From contig JAHDXT010000035.1 in the NCBI GenBank assembly GCA_023384095.1, positions 1 through 40,552 on the forward strand: a stretch of DNA of 40,552 nt, written 5' to 3'. This DNA is from Hyphomicrobiaceae bacterium. Its GTDB lineage: Bacteria > Pseudomonadota > Alphaproteobacteria > Rhizobiales > Hyphomicrobiaceae. The stretch's first letter is position 1. Every line of letters starts with the position of its first letter. The notes under the pieces were generated by a model. It did no database searches. It was not told the origin of the DNA and worked only from the letters and a program-made list of their open reading frames with translations. Both the position numbers and the translations under genes were made by a program. Positions 23,942 through 32,200 of this stretch are shown here, one piece after another.

Positions 23942-24295
23942 TCAGCGGCGCCGGTAGCGCTTGCAGGGCCGCGCTTCGGCCTGGCATGCCCAGTTCCGGC
24001 CTTCCTGCGAGCACTTCATCCCCTTGCTGCCCGCCAGATTGTAGCTGGCCCAGGCCAGCCCGTACTCCAGCGCCGTGAACCCGGCCCAGTCGCGGGCGGC
24101 AGCGGCCTCGGCTGCCTTGCGCGCCGGCTGACCCGAGCTGGAGCCATAATGGAAATGGCTCGACATGCAGATGCGGCTGCCCTCGCGCCGCTGCTCGTGG
24201 ATGCCGGCCAGCCCGGTCTCCTCCGCCACGGCCGGTGGCACGGCCGCACACGCTATAACGATCGCTGCCAGCAAAGCTGCAGTCATCCTGAGCAT
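23942..24295 (-). CDS. Small secreted four-cysteine protein (paralogue B)
   Basis: This 117-residue paralogue of the protein at 22274-22615 has a signal peptide (residues 1-24, ending PPAVAE). The mature part contains Cys43 in CMSSHFHYG, CSQEG, NWAC and ARPC. Spacing of Cys, His and aromatic residues matches paralogue A while the rest differs, so this is an old duplication kept under selection for these positions. The mature C-terminus is basic (KRYRRR). It converges with the EipA-like gene, with 46 bases between stops. The ribosome-binding site GGGGGTGAG precedes the ATG. Function is unknown. Confidence 0.75.
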   Translation of the reverse strand: MLRMTAALLAAIVIACAAVPPAVAEETGLAGIHEQRREGSRICMSSHFHYGSSSGQPARKAAEAAAARDWAGFTALEYGLAWASYNLAGSKGMKCSQEGRNWACQAEARPCKRYRRR

Positions 24296-24442
24296 GGCTC
24301 ACCCCCTGATGTGAATCTCCCGACGGATTGGAGCTAGCAGGCGCGCCGACGCCAGTAGAACTGCGGCAAACGCCGCACTGATCGATCGCTGAGGATGCGT
24401 TGCGCGGCAGACACAGGGTCGAGGTCCACCCGCCGCAGCTCT

Positions 24443-25816
24443 TCAGGGTGGCGGCGCGATGGCGTCGAGGAGGGACCTGAACGCTCGCCCGGGCGCATCG
24501 ATCCCGAGCGCGAGCGATTCGATCTCGGCGGCTCGCGATCGTCCGATGACGGGCTCGCTGAAGGACCTGAACTTCGCCGTCACCTCCGCCGCGCCGGCGA
24601 GCGGCACCGGCCCGCCCGACGCCTCCCGCATGCCCGACTCGTAGCGGCGCCCGTTCCGCCCCATGATCGCGACCGAGGCCATGCGCCTTGCCGGGTAGGC
24701 CGCCTCGCAGGCCGCATCGACGCTGACGTCGGTCTGTGCGACGAGGCGTCGGATGGCGGGATCGGAAAAGCTTTGCGGCAGGATCTCCTCGACCGTGACC
24801 TTGCCGCGGGCGAGCGCGGCGGCTACCGGCCACGCGAGCGCGTACTGGGCGACCGGCGAGGAGGCGGGCACATCGTTCCAGAGCTGCGCCGCATACGCGA
24901 AGGTGCGGATCTCGATGCGCTCGATGTCGTCGGGCGTCAGCCCGTGCGTGCGCCTCAGATCGAGTGCGCCGTCGATCGGCGCGTGGGCCCAGCGGCAGAC
25001 GGGATAGGGCTTGATGTACTGCTCGGTCGTGATCCACCGCTCGCCGAGGTCGTCCCAAGCGAAGCGGGCGTCGTCGAACTCGACGAGCGCCGCAGGCGCG
25101 CCGGTGAAGCCGGCCCGGGCCAGCAGGACCGCAGAGACGCCTGTCGGCGCCCCCCACCCGGTGCCGTCGTGCAGCATCGTCGGGTTGGCGATCTCCCGCA
25201 TCATCTGGCTGCGTGGCGCATGGAACTCGGCAAGGCCGAGCGCATGGCGATAGGTGTCGTCCGAGAGGCCGAGGAGCCGCGCGCCGATGGCCGCCGCCCC
25301 GAGCGCGTTCCAGGCGCCGGACGTGTGATAGTCGGCCGCCGTCGCGTGCAGCGCCCACGCCGCCCGATAGGATACCTCGTAGCCGACGATCAGCGCGACG
25401 AGAGCCTCGCGGCCGGCGAGATCGGGCACTGCTTCCGCCATCGCGACGAGCGCCGGCAGCAGCGCGGCCCCGGCGTGCCCCTTCGATGGCTGCCAGCCGT
25501 CGTGCGCGTCGAGGTTGTCGAGCTGTGTCGCCAGCGCATACGCGGCGCCGGGGAGCGAGGTGCGGCGACCGTCGAGCATGAGCCGCGCCGACGGCGCGCC
25601 GGGGCCGGCGGCCCAATGGGCGGCGGCGAAGTCGCGCGCGATGCGCCCCGCATCGACGCGGGTCGCCGCGATGCCGACGCCGATGAGGTCGAGCAGGAGC
25701 AGGCGGGCGAAGTCGAGCACGGGCCCGGGGACGCCGTCGTGATCGAGCTCCCGGGTGAACCGGGCTACTTTCGTAAACGTGCCCGACGGTGCGGTCAGGG
25801 TCTGGAAGTCGGTCAT
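24443..25816 (-). CDS. MmgE/PrpD-family protein
   Basis: The 457-residue protein matches the 2-methylcitrate dehydratase family. The N-terminal helical part has LDNLDAHDGWQPSKGHAGAALLPAL (shown as LDNLDAHDG then SKGHAGAALLP), and the C-terminal domain has YPVCRWAHAPIDGALDLRR and YPARRMASVAIMGRNG. The family includes PrpD and cis-aconitate decarboxylase, and many members have unknown substrates. It follows the acyl-CoA ligase gene after 39 bases on the same strand, so it may act on a related carboxylic acid or CoA ester. prpB and prpC are not adjacent, which argues against a standard methylcitrate cycle. AGGAAG precedes the ATG. Confidence 0.87.
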   Translation of the reverse strand: MTDFQTLTAPSGTFTKVARFTRELDHDGVPGPVLDFARLLLLDLIGVGIAATRVDAGRIARDFAAAHWAAGPGAPSARLMLDGRRTSLPGAAYALATQLDNLDAHDGWQPSKGHAGAALLPALVAMAEAVPDLAGREALVALIVGYEVSYRAAWALHATAADYHTSGAWNALGAAAIGARLLGLSDDTYRHALGLAEFHAPRSQMMREIANPTMLHDGTGWGAPTGVSAVLLARAGFTGAPAALVEFDDARFAWDDLGERWITTEQYIKPYPVCRWAHAPIDGALDLRRTHGLTPDDIERIEIRTFAYAAQLWNDVPASSPVAQYALAWPVAAALARGKVTVEEILPQSFSDPAIRRLVAQTDVSVDAACEAAYPARRMASVAIMGRNGRRYESGMREASGGPVPLAGAAEVTAKFRSFSEPVIGRSRAAEIESLALGIDAPGRAFRSLLDAIAPPP

Positions 25817-25855
25817 GGCAACGCTTCCTGTCGGCGAAAGGCCGGCGGCCCGGCT

Positions 25856-27610
25856 TCAGCCCCGGCCTCGTGCGGCGTGCGCCGCTGCGCGCGCCTCCTC
25901 CTCCTGCTTCAGCTCCTTCTTGGAGAGCTTGCCGATCATGGTCTTGGGGAGCTGGTCCCGGAACTCGACCTCGGACGGCATCTCGATGCGCGACAGCCTG
26001 CTCTCGAGATGGGACAGGATATCCGCCTTGCTCGCCGTCATGTCCGGCCTGAGCTTGATGAACGCCTTGGGCGCCTCGCCGCGGTGCTCGTCCCTGATGC
26101 CGATGACGGTCACCTCCTCGACCGCCGGGTGCTGATAGATCGCCTCCTCGACCCGCCGCGGGTAGACATTGTATCCCGAGCAGATGATGAGATCCTTGAT
26201 GCGGTCGACGAGATAGATGTATCCGTCCTCGTCCATGACGGCCACGTCGCCGGTGCGCAGGAAGCCGTCGACGAACTGGCCGGCCGTCTCCTCCGGCCTG
26301 CGCCAGTAGCCCTTCATCACCTGCGGTCCCCGCACGCACAGCTCTCCGCGCTCGCCTGCCGCGACCTCGCGCATCGGGTCGGCAAGGTCGCGGAGAGATA
26401 CGACCGTCGCAGGCAGGGGCACGCCGATGGAACCGGGCTTCACCGGCCCGTCGAGCGGATTGGCCGTGACCACGGGGGAAGCCTCCGACAGCCCGTAGCC
26501 CTCGACCAGCTTGCAGCCCGTCAGCGCCTCGAACCGCTGCTTGATCTCGATCGCCAGCGGCGCGCCGCCCGACAGGCAGTACTTGAGCGAGGCGAGATCG
26601 AAGCTCTCGAGCTTCGGATGGTTCATGATCGCATTGAACAGCGTCGGCACGCCCGGCATCACCGTCGGGCGGGTGTCGTTGATGAGCTTCAGCGCGTCGT
26701 CGAGGACGAATTTGGGCATGATGATGATCTCGCACGCCTTGGCGATGCTGAAGTTCAGGACGACCGTCATGGCGAACACGTGGAAGAAGGGCAGGATGCC
26801 GAGCATCTTCTCCTCGGCATCCTTCAGCTCCGGCGCGAACGAGCCCGCCTGCAGCACGTTGATGTAGACGTTGGCGTGCGTCAGCATGGCGCCCTTGGGC
26901 GTCCCCGTCGTGCCGCCCGTGTACTGGAGCACGGCGGTGTCGCCCTCGATGTCGATGTCCGGCTGCCGGTAGCGCCCGTCGTTGGCCAGCAGGCGGGCCT
27001 CGGACAGGGTCCGCGAGGCGGCGGGCGACCGGGCCACCCTTGCGATCTGCTTTCTCTTGAGCACCCGGAACAGGATGGACTTCGCCGACGGCAGCAGGCT
27101 CGAGAACGGGCAGACCACGGCGCGGGCGAGCACGCCCGACTGCAGCAGGCCTTCGACCTTGTCGAACAGGAGCTTGAGATCGAGCGTGATCATCAGCTCG
27201 GTGCCGCTGTCCTTGACCTGGAAGGTCAGCTCTTCCAGCGTGTAGAGCGGGTTGTAGTTGACCACGACGCCGCCGACCTTGAGGATCGCGAAGTAGTAGA
27301 CGACGAAGGTCGGGCTGTTCGGGAGGAAGAGGCCGACCCTGGTGCCCTTGCCGACGCCCTCTTTCTGCAACCCGGCCGCCGCGCGCTCGACGAGGCTCCC
27401 GATATCGCCGTAGCTGGTCACCTTGCCGAGAAAGTTGGTGCAGGGCTTGTCGGCGAACCTGGCCACGGCGTCGTCGAGCAGCGCGAAGATCGGACGTGGG
27501 GTGAACGTCTGTTCCCAATCCACTCCGGGCGGATACTTGGCGAGCCAGGGGTAAGCGGTCGCGGAAGCCTGCCGAGTGCTGCCGGTATCCCGAGTGGCGC
27601 TCGCAGTCAT
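25856..27610 (-). CDS. Long-chain fatty-acid-CoA ligase (ANL superfamily)
   Basis: This 584-residue AMP-forming ligase activates a carboxylic acid to its CoA thioester. The P-loop-like motif is YTGGTTGTPKGAML; later motifs are VEGYGLSEASPV, FLRTGDVAVMDEDGYIYLVDR and the C-terminal lysine region PKTMIGKLSKKEL. The PWLAKYPPGVDWEQTF start is typical of FadD-like enzymes. The ATG at 27610 is chosen because GGGAGG lies about nine bases before it; an ATG at 27670 would add 20 residues without homology. It diverges from the ACP-ketosynthase pair and precedes the MmgE/PrpD gene. Substrate length cannot be told. Confidence 0.92.
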   Translation of the reverse strand: MTASATRDTGSTRQASATAYPWLAKYPPGVDWEQTFTPRPIFALLDDAVARFADKPCTNFLGKVTSYGDIGSLVERAAAGLQKEGVGKGTRVGLFLPNSPTFVVYYFAILKVGGVVVNYNPLYTLEELTFQVKDSGTELMITLDLKLLFDKVEGLLQSGVLARAVVCPFSSLLPSAKSILFRVLKRKQIARVARSPAASRTLSEARLLANDGRYRQPDIDIEGDTAVLQYTGGTTGTPKGAMLTHANVYINVLQAGSFAPELKDAEEKMLGILPFFHVFAMTVVLNFSIAKACEIIIMPKFVLDDALKLINDTRPTVMPGVPTLFNAIMNHPKLESFDLASLKYCLSGGAPLAIEIKQRFEALTGCKLVEGYGLSEASPVVTANPLDGPVKPGSIGVPLPATVVSLRDLADPMREVAAGERGELCVRGPQVMKGYWRRPEETAGQFVDGFLRTGDVAVMDEDGYIYLVDRIKDLIICSGYNVYPRRVEEAIYQHPAVEEVTVIGIRDEHRGEAPKAFIKLRPDMTASKADILSHLESRLSRIEMPSEVEFRDQLPKTMIGKLSKKELKQEEEARAAAHAARGRG

Positions 27611-27969
27611 GACGTTACCCTCCCGATCAGGCCGCACTGGCGCAGCCGCGGACTGCGGACGGCAAGGCACTTGGCCGCGCAGACCCCGGCATCATTGAAC
27701 ATAATTCTGCCGCAAGACGCCAGTCCTACATTGATGTTCTGCTGGCCTGTGCCGCTGGTGACAGCGTGCTTTTCGATGCTCTGCCAGTATCTGTCGAGGC
27801 TGGGCGGCGGCGGGCTTTCCGGCCATGCCGGACGGCGGCTGCGCGGCTGGACACGCTGGTTATTTACGGTTATGTGACGCGCAAGCTTGTTCTCCGGACC
27901 TGCCTGGACTACTGAGGGTCCAAGCTGACCGACCCCTTTGCACCTGCTACAGCAGGGTGGGAGAGCCAA
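27611..27969. other. Divergent intergenic region between acyl-CoA ligase and ACP gene
   Basis: This 359-base region has lower GC than the flanking genes and no credible coding frame. A direct repeat GGTTAT with ten-base periodicity (GGTTATTTACGGTTATG, around 27858-27874) could be an operator or part of a promoter. GGGAGAG at 27959-27965 is the ribosome-binding site of the ACP gene. No terminator is seen. Confidence 0.4.
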
Positions 27970-28254
27970 ATGGACGAAGTGGCGGCCAAGATCATCGAGA
28001 TCTTGAAGAAGCATATGAAGGAACCGCGCGACGACATCAACTTGTCGACAGCGCTCACCGACCTCAAGATCGAGTCGCTCGACCTCGCCATGATCGTGTT
28101 CGATATCGAGGACACCTTCGGCATTGAAATTCCATACAACGCCAATGAGGAAGCTGCCGACTTCAAGACCGTCGGCTCCGTCGTCGAGCGCGTCAAAGCG
28201 CTGATGACGAATGCGGGCGCAGGCGGAGCGGCTGCCAGCGCGAAAGCTTCCTGA
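27970..28254 (+). CDS. Acyl carrier protein, NodF-like
   Basis: This 94-residue acidic four-helix carrier protein has its phosphopantetheine serine at Ser36 in KIESLDLAM. The usual DSL is ESL. The C-terminus carries an Ala/Gly tail. It precedes a NodE-like ketosynthase by 78 bases, the same order as nodF-nodE in rhizobia. It is not AcpXL: the Lys/Ala-rich C-terminal pattern and the xl cluster neighbours are absent. It probably carries a specialised acyl chain rather than serving bulk fatty-acid synthesis. Confidence 0.9.
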   Translation: MDEVAAKIIEILKKHMKEPRDDINLSTALTDLKIESLDLAMIVFDIEDTFGIEIPYNANEEAADFKTVGSVVERVKALMTNAGAGGAAASAKAS

Positions 28255-28332
28255 AGCCGGGTCCGCGCATCGGCGTCATCATCTGATTATCCGGGCTGTT
28301 TGGGGCCCCAATCGTCAGGACGTTGGTCAACC

Positions 28333-29577
28333 ATGACAAACACGAACGGCGCACGCCGTGTCGTCGTCACCGGCATGGGTGCCGTGACGCCGATCGGGCA
28401 CACCGTCGAGGACTTCTGGGCCGGAATGAAGCGCGGCCAGTCGGGCGTGAGCGAGCTCGGTGGGTTCCCTCTCGACGACCTCAAGATCCTGATCGCTGCG
28501 CAGATCAAGGACTTCGACCATCGGGCCCGGCTGAGGGGGGCCAAGCGCGACAAGATCATCATGCACGCGGACCGCTATTCCTGGTTCGCGGCGGCCGCCG
28601 CCGACGAGGCGGTGCGGCAGTCGGGGCTCGAGGTGCCGTTCGCCGATCCCTACCGCGCCGCCTGCATCATAGGCTCGGGCGCGGGGGGGCTCACGACCTA
28701 CGAGGTCGCCTACCGCGACCTGTTCATCCACAACAAGCGGGCGACGCATCCGCTGACGCTGCTGCGCATCATCGGCTCGTCGGCATCAGCCCACGTCGGC
28801 ATCGAGTACGGCGTGAAGGGCCCCACCTTCGCGACCTGCAGCGCCTGCTCGACGGCCACCCACGCCATCGGCATCGCCCGGGACTACATCCGCAACAACG
28901 TCGTCGACGTCGCGATCGCGGGTGCCGCGGAGGCGGTCATCAACTACGGGACGATGAAGGCCTGGCAGGCGCTCCACGTGCTGTCGCCGGAAGGCTGCTT
29001 TCCGTTCGCGAAGAAGCGCAACGGCACCGTGCTGGGTGAAGGCGCCGGCATCCTCGTGCTGGAGGACCTCGAGCACGCACGCAAGCGCGGCGCCACCATC
29101 CTGGCCGAGCTGATCGGCTATGGCATGACCTCCGACAGCAAGGACATGGTGAACCCCGACGTCGAGGGACCGCGCGAGGCGATGCGGATGGCCCTCGATG
29201 ACGCCAGGATCGGGCCGGCCGACATCGACTATCTGAACGCGCACGGCACGGCCACAACCATCAACGACAGGAACGAGACGAACGCCATCAAGGAGCTGTT
29301 CGGGCAGCACGCCTACAGGCTTCCGATATCCTCCACGAAATCGATGCATGGGCACCCGCTGGGCGCCGGCGGCGGCATCGAGGCGGTGGCCTGCATCAAG
29401 GCCATCAACGAGGGCTGGGTGCCGCCCACCATCGGTCTGGACGAGCCGGACCCCGACTGCGACCTCGATTACGTCCCGAACGTCGGCCGCGACCTGAAGG
29501 TGCGTCGGGCCATGTCGAACTCGTTCGCCTTCGGCGGATTGAACGCCGTGCTGGTGTTCTCGGAACCGCCTGCCTGA
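28333..29577 (+). CDS. Beta-ketoacyl-ACP synthase, NodE/FabF-like
   Basis: The 414-residue condensing enzyme has a complete catalytic triad: Cys172 in SACSTATHAIG, His304 in NAHGTATTINDRNET and His341 in STKSMHGHPLGAGGG. The C-terminal half (EPDPDCDLDYVPNVGRD, VRRAMSNSFAFGG) is close in pattern to NodE. It elongates acyl chains on an ACP, most likely the one encoded just upstream. The ATG at 28333 is chosen because homology starts at RRVVVTGMG. No nodulation genes are near, so a role in an unusual membrane or envelope lipid is more likely than Nod factor. Confidence 0.92.
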   Translation: MTNTNGARRVVVTGMGAVTPIGHTVEDFWAGMKRGQSGVSELGGFPLDDLKILIAAQIKDFDHRARLRGAKRDKIIMHADRYSWFAAAAADEAVRQSGLEVPFADPYRAACIIGSGAGGLTTYEVAYRDLFIHNKRATHPLTLLRIIGSSASAHVGIEYGVKGPTFATCSACSTATHAIGIARDYIRNNVVDVAIAGAAEAVINYGTMKAWQALHVLSPEGCFPFAKKRNGTVLGEGAGILVLEDLEHARKRGATILAELIGYGMTSDSKDMVNPDVEGPREAMRMALDDARIGPADIDYLNAHGTATTINDRNETNAIKELFGQHAYRLPISSTKSMHGHPLGAGGGIEAVACIKAINEGWVPPTIGLDEPDPDCDLDYVPNVGRDLKVRRAMSNSFAFGGLNAVLVFSEPPA

Positions 29578-29640
29578 CACGGGTAGGCCCCCTCTCGCGG
29601 CAGGCTTGCGCGACGCGCCGCCTTCGGGCTCACTCGGGCC

Positions 29641-30126
29641 ATGCCGACCGACATTCTGCGCCAGAGTGCGAAGCCGCCAGCAGCGCGGCAAGGCGCCGAG
29701 CGCGCCGGCCGCGCAGCAGCCGCCGCCCGCCACGTCGTGATCCGGGCCGGACGCGCGGCAATTCGCGCCCGGCTGCTGGAGACGGCGACGGCCGATCGAA
29801 TCTGGCGGGCGCTGCCCATTTTCTCCACCGCCCAGCTCTGGGGCCGGGGCGAGCTGTTCTTCGAGACGCCGGTGGAGAGCGGGCGCGAGCGGGGCGCCAG
29901 GACCATCGTCACGCGCGGGGAGATCGCCTTCGCGCCCGACCGTGACGCGATCGGCATCGCCTTCGCCCCGACGCCGACCTCCAGGTCGGGCGAGCTCCGG
30001 CTGTGGTCGCCATCCAACGTCTGGGCCGAGGCGCTCGACGACGTGAGCCTGCTGCAGAAAGTCAGGCCGGGCGAAAAGGTGGAGGTCCGGCGGCTCGAAG
30101 GCGAGGCGGTGATGCGTCAGCCTTGA
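29641..30126 (+). CDS. Cyclophilin-like fold protein (TM1367/DUF3830-like)
   Basis: The 161-residue protein has a domain from about residue 32. It contains RLLETATADRIWRALPIFS, WGRGELFFETPV, IAFAPDRDAIGIAFAPTPTS and LWSPSNVWAEALDD, a pattern I associate with the cyclophilin-like TM1367 fold. The first 30 residues are Ala/Arg-rich and may not be translated; the true start could be later. No catalytic role is established for this family. It follows the ketosynthase by 63 bases but has no obvious link to it, and it converges with the ELM1-type gene (24 bases). Confidence 0.65.
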   Translation: MPTDILRQSAKPPAARQGAERAGRAAAAARHVVIRAGRAAIRARLLETATADRIWRALPIFSTAQLWGRGELFFETPVESGRERGARTIVTRGEIAFAPDRDAIGIAFAPTPTSRSGELRLWSPSNVWAEALDDVSLLQKVRPGEKVEVRRLEGEAVMRQP

Positions 30127-30150
30127 TTCCCGATAAGGGCTCGGGGCTCG

Positions 30151-31176
30151 TCAGACGTCAAACAGCTCCGGCAGCCGCTCGCGAAGGATGCCGGCCAGGC
30201 GGTCGAGCGGATCCTCCTCGAGCGGCCGTATCCCGGCGAGGTCGGCGACGAGCCGCTCGGGCGTCAGCTCCGCGATGGCGATCGAGCGGTACCAGCCGTT
30301 CTCGGCGAGGAACCCGCGGTAGCCCTGCTCCTCCGGGGTGAACTCGGCCCGGACCGGCCGCGCGCCGAGGACGGCGAGGCGCACGGACACGCACTCCGAT
30401 ACCATGGTGCTCGAGTCGTCCGTGCAAACGACGGCTTGCGCGTGCTCCAGCACGCGGCCGAGCGTGCCCGGGCCCGCCACGCGCACGTCGACGAACGCGG
30501 CGACCGCACCCGCTGCCATATCCGCAAGCGCGGCGAAGGCGTCGCTGACGGCCGCAGGGGTGCGCCGCGAGTTGCTGACCGTCCAGCGCACCCCCAGCGC
30601 CTCGTGCGAGGCCTCGACGAAGCCGAGCAGCTTTTCCCACTCGCCGTCCGCGAACCGGCATTCGCCGGAATCGCCTCCGAGCAGCAGGCCCATGCGCTCG
30701 GGAACCGCGCCGGGCGCGAGCCGGGCGCCCTCGCTCGCGAGCGGCCCGGCGCCGAGCGCCGAAGGCTTCAGCACCATGACGTGGCGCGGGCGATCGCCAT
30801 GCGTGGCATAGGACGTGAGGACGAGGCGCAGGTTCTCCGGGCGGAACCAGCGCAGCGAGCCGTTGTAGATGTTGGCAGCGCCGGTGAGCCGGGCGGCGGC
30901 GATATTGGCGGCCAGCGTTTCGACCCCGGCGGAGACGATGAGGTCAGCGCGCGGGATCGCCGAGGGGTCGAGCCCATAGGCGGCGCGCAGCAGCAAGGCT
31001 GGCGGCGCGCCTGCGTTGGACAGCAGCGCCAGAATGCGGCTCGACCAGCGGCGCCGCACCGCCACGCGGACCACCTCGACGGGCCGCACCCGGCGCGCTG
31101 CCGCAATGACGCCGTCCGAGAGATGGTAGTGACCGGGCCGGTCGTCGGCGAGCAGAAGGGCAGTAAGCTCACGCAT
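30151..31176 (-). CDS. ELM1/GtrOC1-family putative glycosyltransferase
   Basis: The 341-residue protein resembles the bacterial ELM1 family, named after a plant mitochondrial-fission protein but built like a GT-B glycosyltransferase. Visible segments are LLADDRPGHYHLSDGVIAA at the start, GLLLGGDSGECRFADGEWEKLL in the middle and CTDDSSTMVSECVSVRLAVL near residue 265. The latter is the nucleotide-sugar-type site with Ser and Glu. The ATG at 31176 is used because upstream sequence overlaps the tRNA gene. Substrate is unknown; lipopolysaccharide sugars are a common suggestion. Confidence 0.8.
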   Translation of the reverse strand: MRELTALLLADDRPGHYHLSDGVIAAARRVRPVEVVRVAVRRRWSSRILALLSNAGAPPALLLRAAYGLDPSAIPRADLIVSAGVETLAANIAAARLTGAANIYNGSLRWFRPENLRLVLTSYATHGDRPRHVMVLKPSALGAGPLASEGARLAPGAVPERMGLLLGGDSGECRFADGEWEKLLGFVEASHEALGVRWTVSNSRRTPAAVSDAFAALADMAAGAVAAFVDVRVAGPGTLGRVLEHAQAVVCTDDSSTMVSECVSVRLAVLGARPVRAEFTPEEQGYRGFLAENGWYRSIAIAELTPERLVADLAGIRPLEEDPLDRLAGILRERLPELFDV

Positions 31177-31202
31177 GTGCGGCTGTCGCCCGGAGGAGAT
31201 GC

Positions 31203-31278
31203 TGGTGGGCCCGGCAGGACTTGAACCTGCAACCAGACGGTTATGAGCCGTCGGCTCTGACCATTGAGCTACGGGCCC
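31203..31278 (-). tRNA. tRNA-Ile2 with CAU anticodon
   Basis: The 76-base cloverleaf includes an encoded CCA end. The acceptor stem is GGGCCCG/CGGGCCC with discriminator A, the D arm has the short loop AATGGTCAG, the anticodon loop is CTCATAA and the T arm contains GGTTCAAGTCC. The CAU anticodon fits methionine or lysidine-modified isoleucine-2 tRNA. The D loop and acceptor stem resemble Escherichia coli tRNA-Ile2 more than elongator tRNA-Met, so AUA-reading tRNA-Ile is favoured. It lies 26 bases upstream of the ELM1-type gene on the same strand and may be co-transcribed. Confidence 0.88.
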
Positions 31279-31401
31279 GGCTCCGCGAGCGAAGCAGGCT
31301 CCTAATACCAGACTTCGAGCGAAGTGAAATGTCGGAGGCGGCGTGGTTTGGTCGCAATGGCGCATATATAGTCGCGGGCCGGGTGGTACGGGAGGATCTC
31401 C

Positions 31402-32121
31402 ATGACCCAGGATCGTGCGAGCTCGATTCCAGGATTGCTGCTCGGGGCTGCCGTGCTGGCGGCCTGGATGGCGGGGCCCCCGGCCGCAGCGGCCGAGCAG
31501 CCGGGGCAGCGCCGCATCAGCATCTCGGCGTCGGCGACGGTTACGGCCGAGCCGGATATCGCTCTGATCTCGACCGGCGTCGTCAGCGAGGCCCAGACCG
31601 CGCGCGAGGCGCTGGAGCGCAACACGGCCGCCATGCGCCGGCTGATCGAAGGGCTCAAGGCGGCCGGCATCGAGGGGCGCGATATACAGACCACGTCATT
31701 CAACGTCGAGCCGCGCTACGAGCAGGCGAAGGACGGACGGCCGCCGGCGATCGTCGGATATCGCGTGCTCAACGACGTCCGCATCACGACCCGCGACATC
31801 GGCAGGCTGGGCGAGGTGCTGGATCGGGCGGTGACCCTCGGCGCCAATCAGATCGGCGGCATTCAGTTCGAGGTCAGCAAGTCCGAGACGCTGAAAGACG
31901 AGGCGCGCCGCGAGGCCATGGCCAATGCGCGGCGCCGGGCTCAGCTCTTTGCCGCAGCGGCGGGCGTCGAGTTGGGCGAGGTCCTGCGGATCGAGGAGGA
32001 TGTGCAGGAGGATGGGCCACGGCCGGTGCCTTATGCCCGGGCGCTCAAGGCATCCGTTCCCATCGAGCGCGGCACTGCCACACTCGAGGCGAGGGTCAGC
32101 GTCACCTGGGCGTTGAGGTAG
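31402..32121 (+). CDS. SIMPL-domain (DUF541) periplasmic protein
   Basis: The 239-residue protein has a signal peptide (residues 1-32, ending AAAAEQ). One SIMPL domain follows: ISISASATVTAEPDIALIS, NTAAMRRLIEGLKAAGIEGRDIQT, RVLNDVRITTRDI and EARREAMANARRRAQLFAAAAG. Bacterial members such as BP26/Omp28 in Brucella are periplasmic and assemble into rings; their exact role is unsettled, with links to oxidative stress. GGGAGG precedes the ATG. It converges with the nitrilase gene across an inverted repeat. Confidence 0.9.
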   Translation: MTQDRASSIPGLLLGAAVLAAWMAGPPAAAAEQPGQRRISISASATVTAEPDIALISTGVVSEAQTAREALERNTAAMRRLIEGLKAAGIEGRDIQTTSFNVEPRYEQAKDGRPPAIVGYRVLNDVRITTRDIGRLGEVLDRAVTLGANQIGGIQFEVSKSETLKDEARREAMANARRRAQLFAAAAGVELGEVLRIEEDVQEDGPRPVPYARALKASVPIERGTATLEARVSVTWALR

Positions 32122-32125
32122 GGAG

Positions 32126-32200
32126 TCGTGAGATCGTGAGATCGGGAATTGGGCGGCAATACACACGACTTCACGACCTGGCGGCTTCACGACCTCACGA
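32126..32200. repeat. Inverted repeat between convergent genes
   Basis: The arms TCGTGAGATCGTGAG (32126-32140) and TTCACGACCTCACGA (32186-32200) pair almost fully, with G-T wobbles. A second copy of CTTCACGACCT lies at 32169-32179. The structure sits between the stops of the SIMPL gene and the nitrilase gene, overlapping the last bases of the latter, and may terminate transcription from both sides although no T run follows. Confidence 0.55.

Noticed and set aside
23853-27518. Open frames of more than 1100 codons on both strands over the MmgE/PrpD and ligase genes
   Set aside because: High GC keeps alternative frames open. The real products in the other frames have clear domains, while these long frames are Arg/Pro/Gly-rich with none.
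27858-27874. GGTTAT direct repeat as a CtrA or other regulator site
   Set aside because: The TTAA-N7-TTAA pattern of CtrA is absent and a single pair of six-base repeats is too little to name a regulator.
31203-31278. Reading the CAU tRNA as elongator or initiator tRNA-Met
   Set aside because: The short D loop and GC-rich acceptor stem fit tRNA-Ile2 better, though the point would need a tRNA-Ile lysidine identity check.
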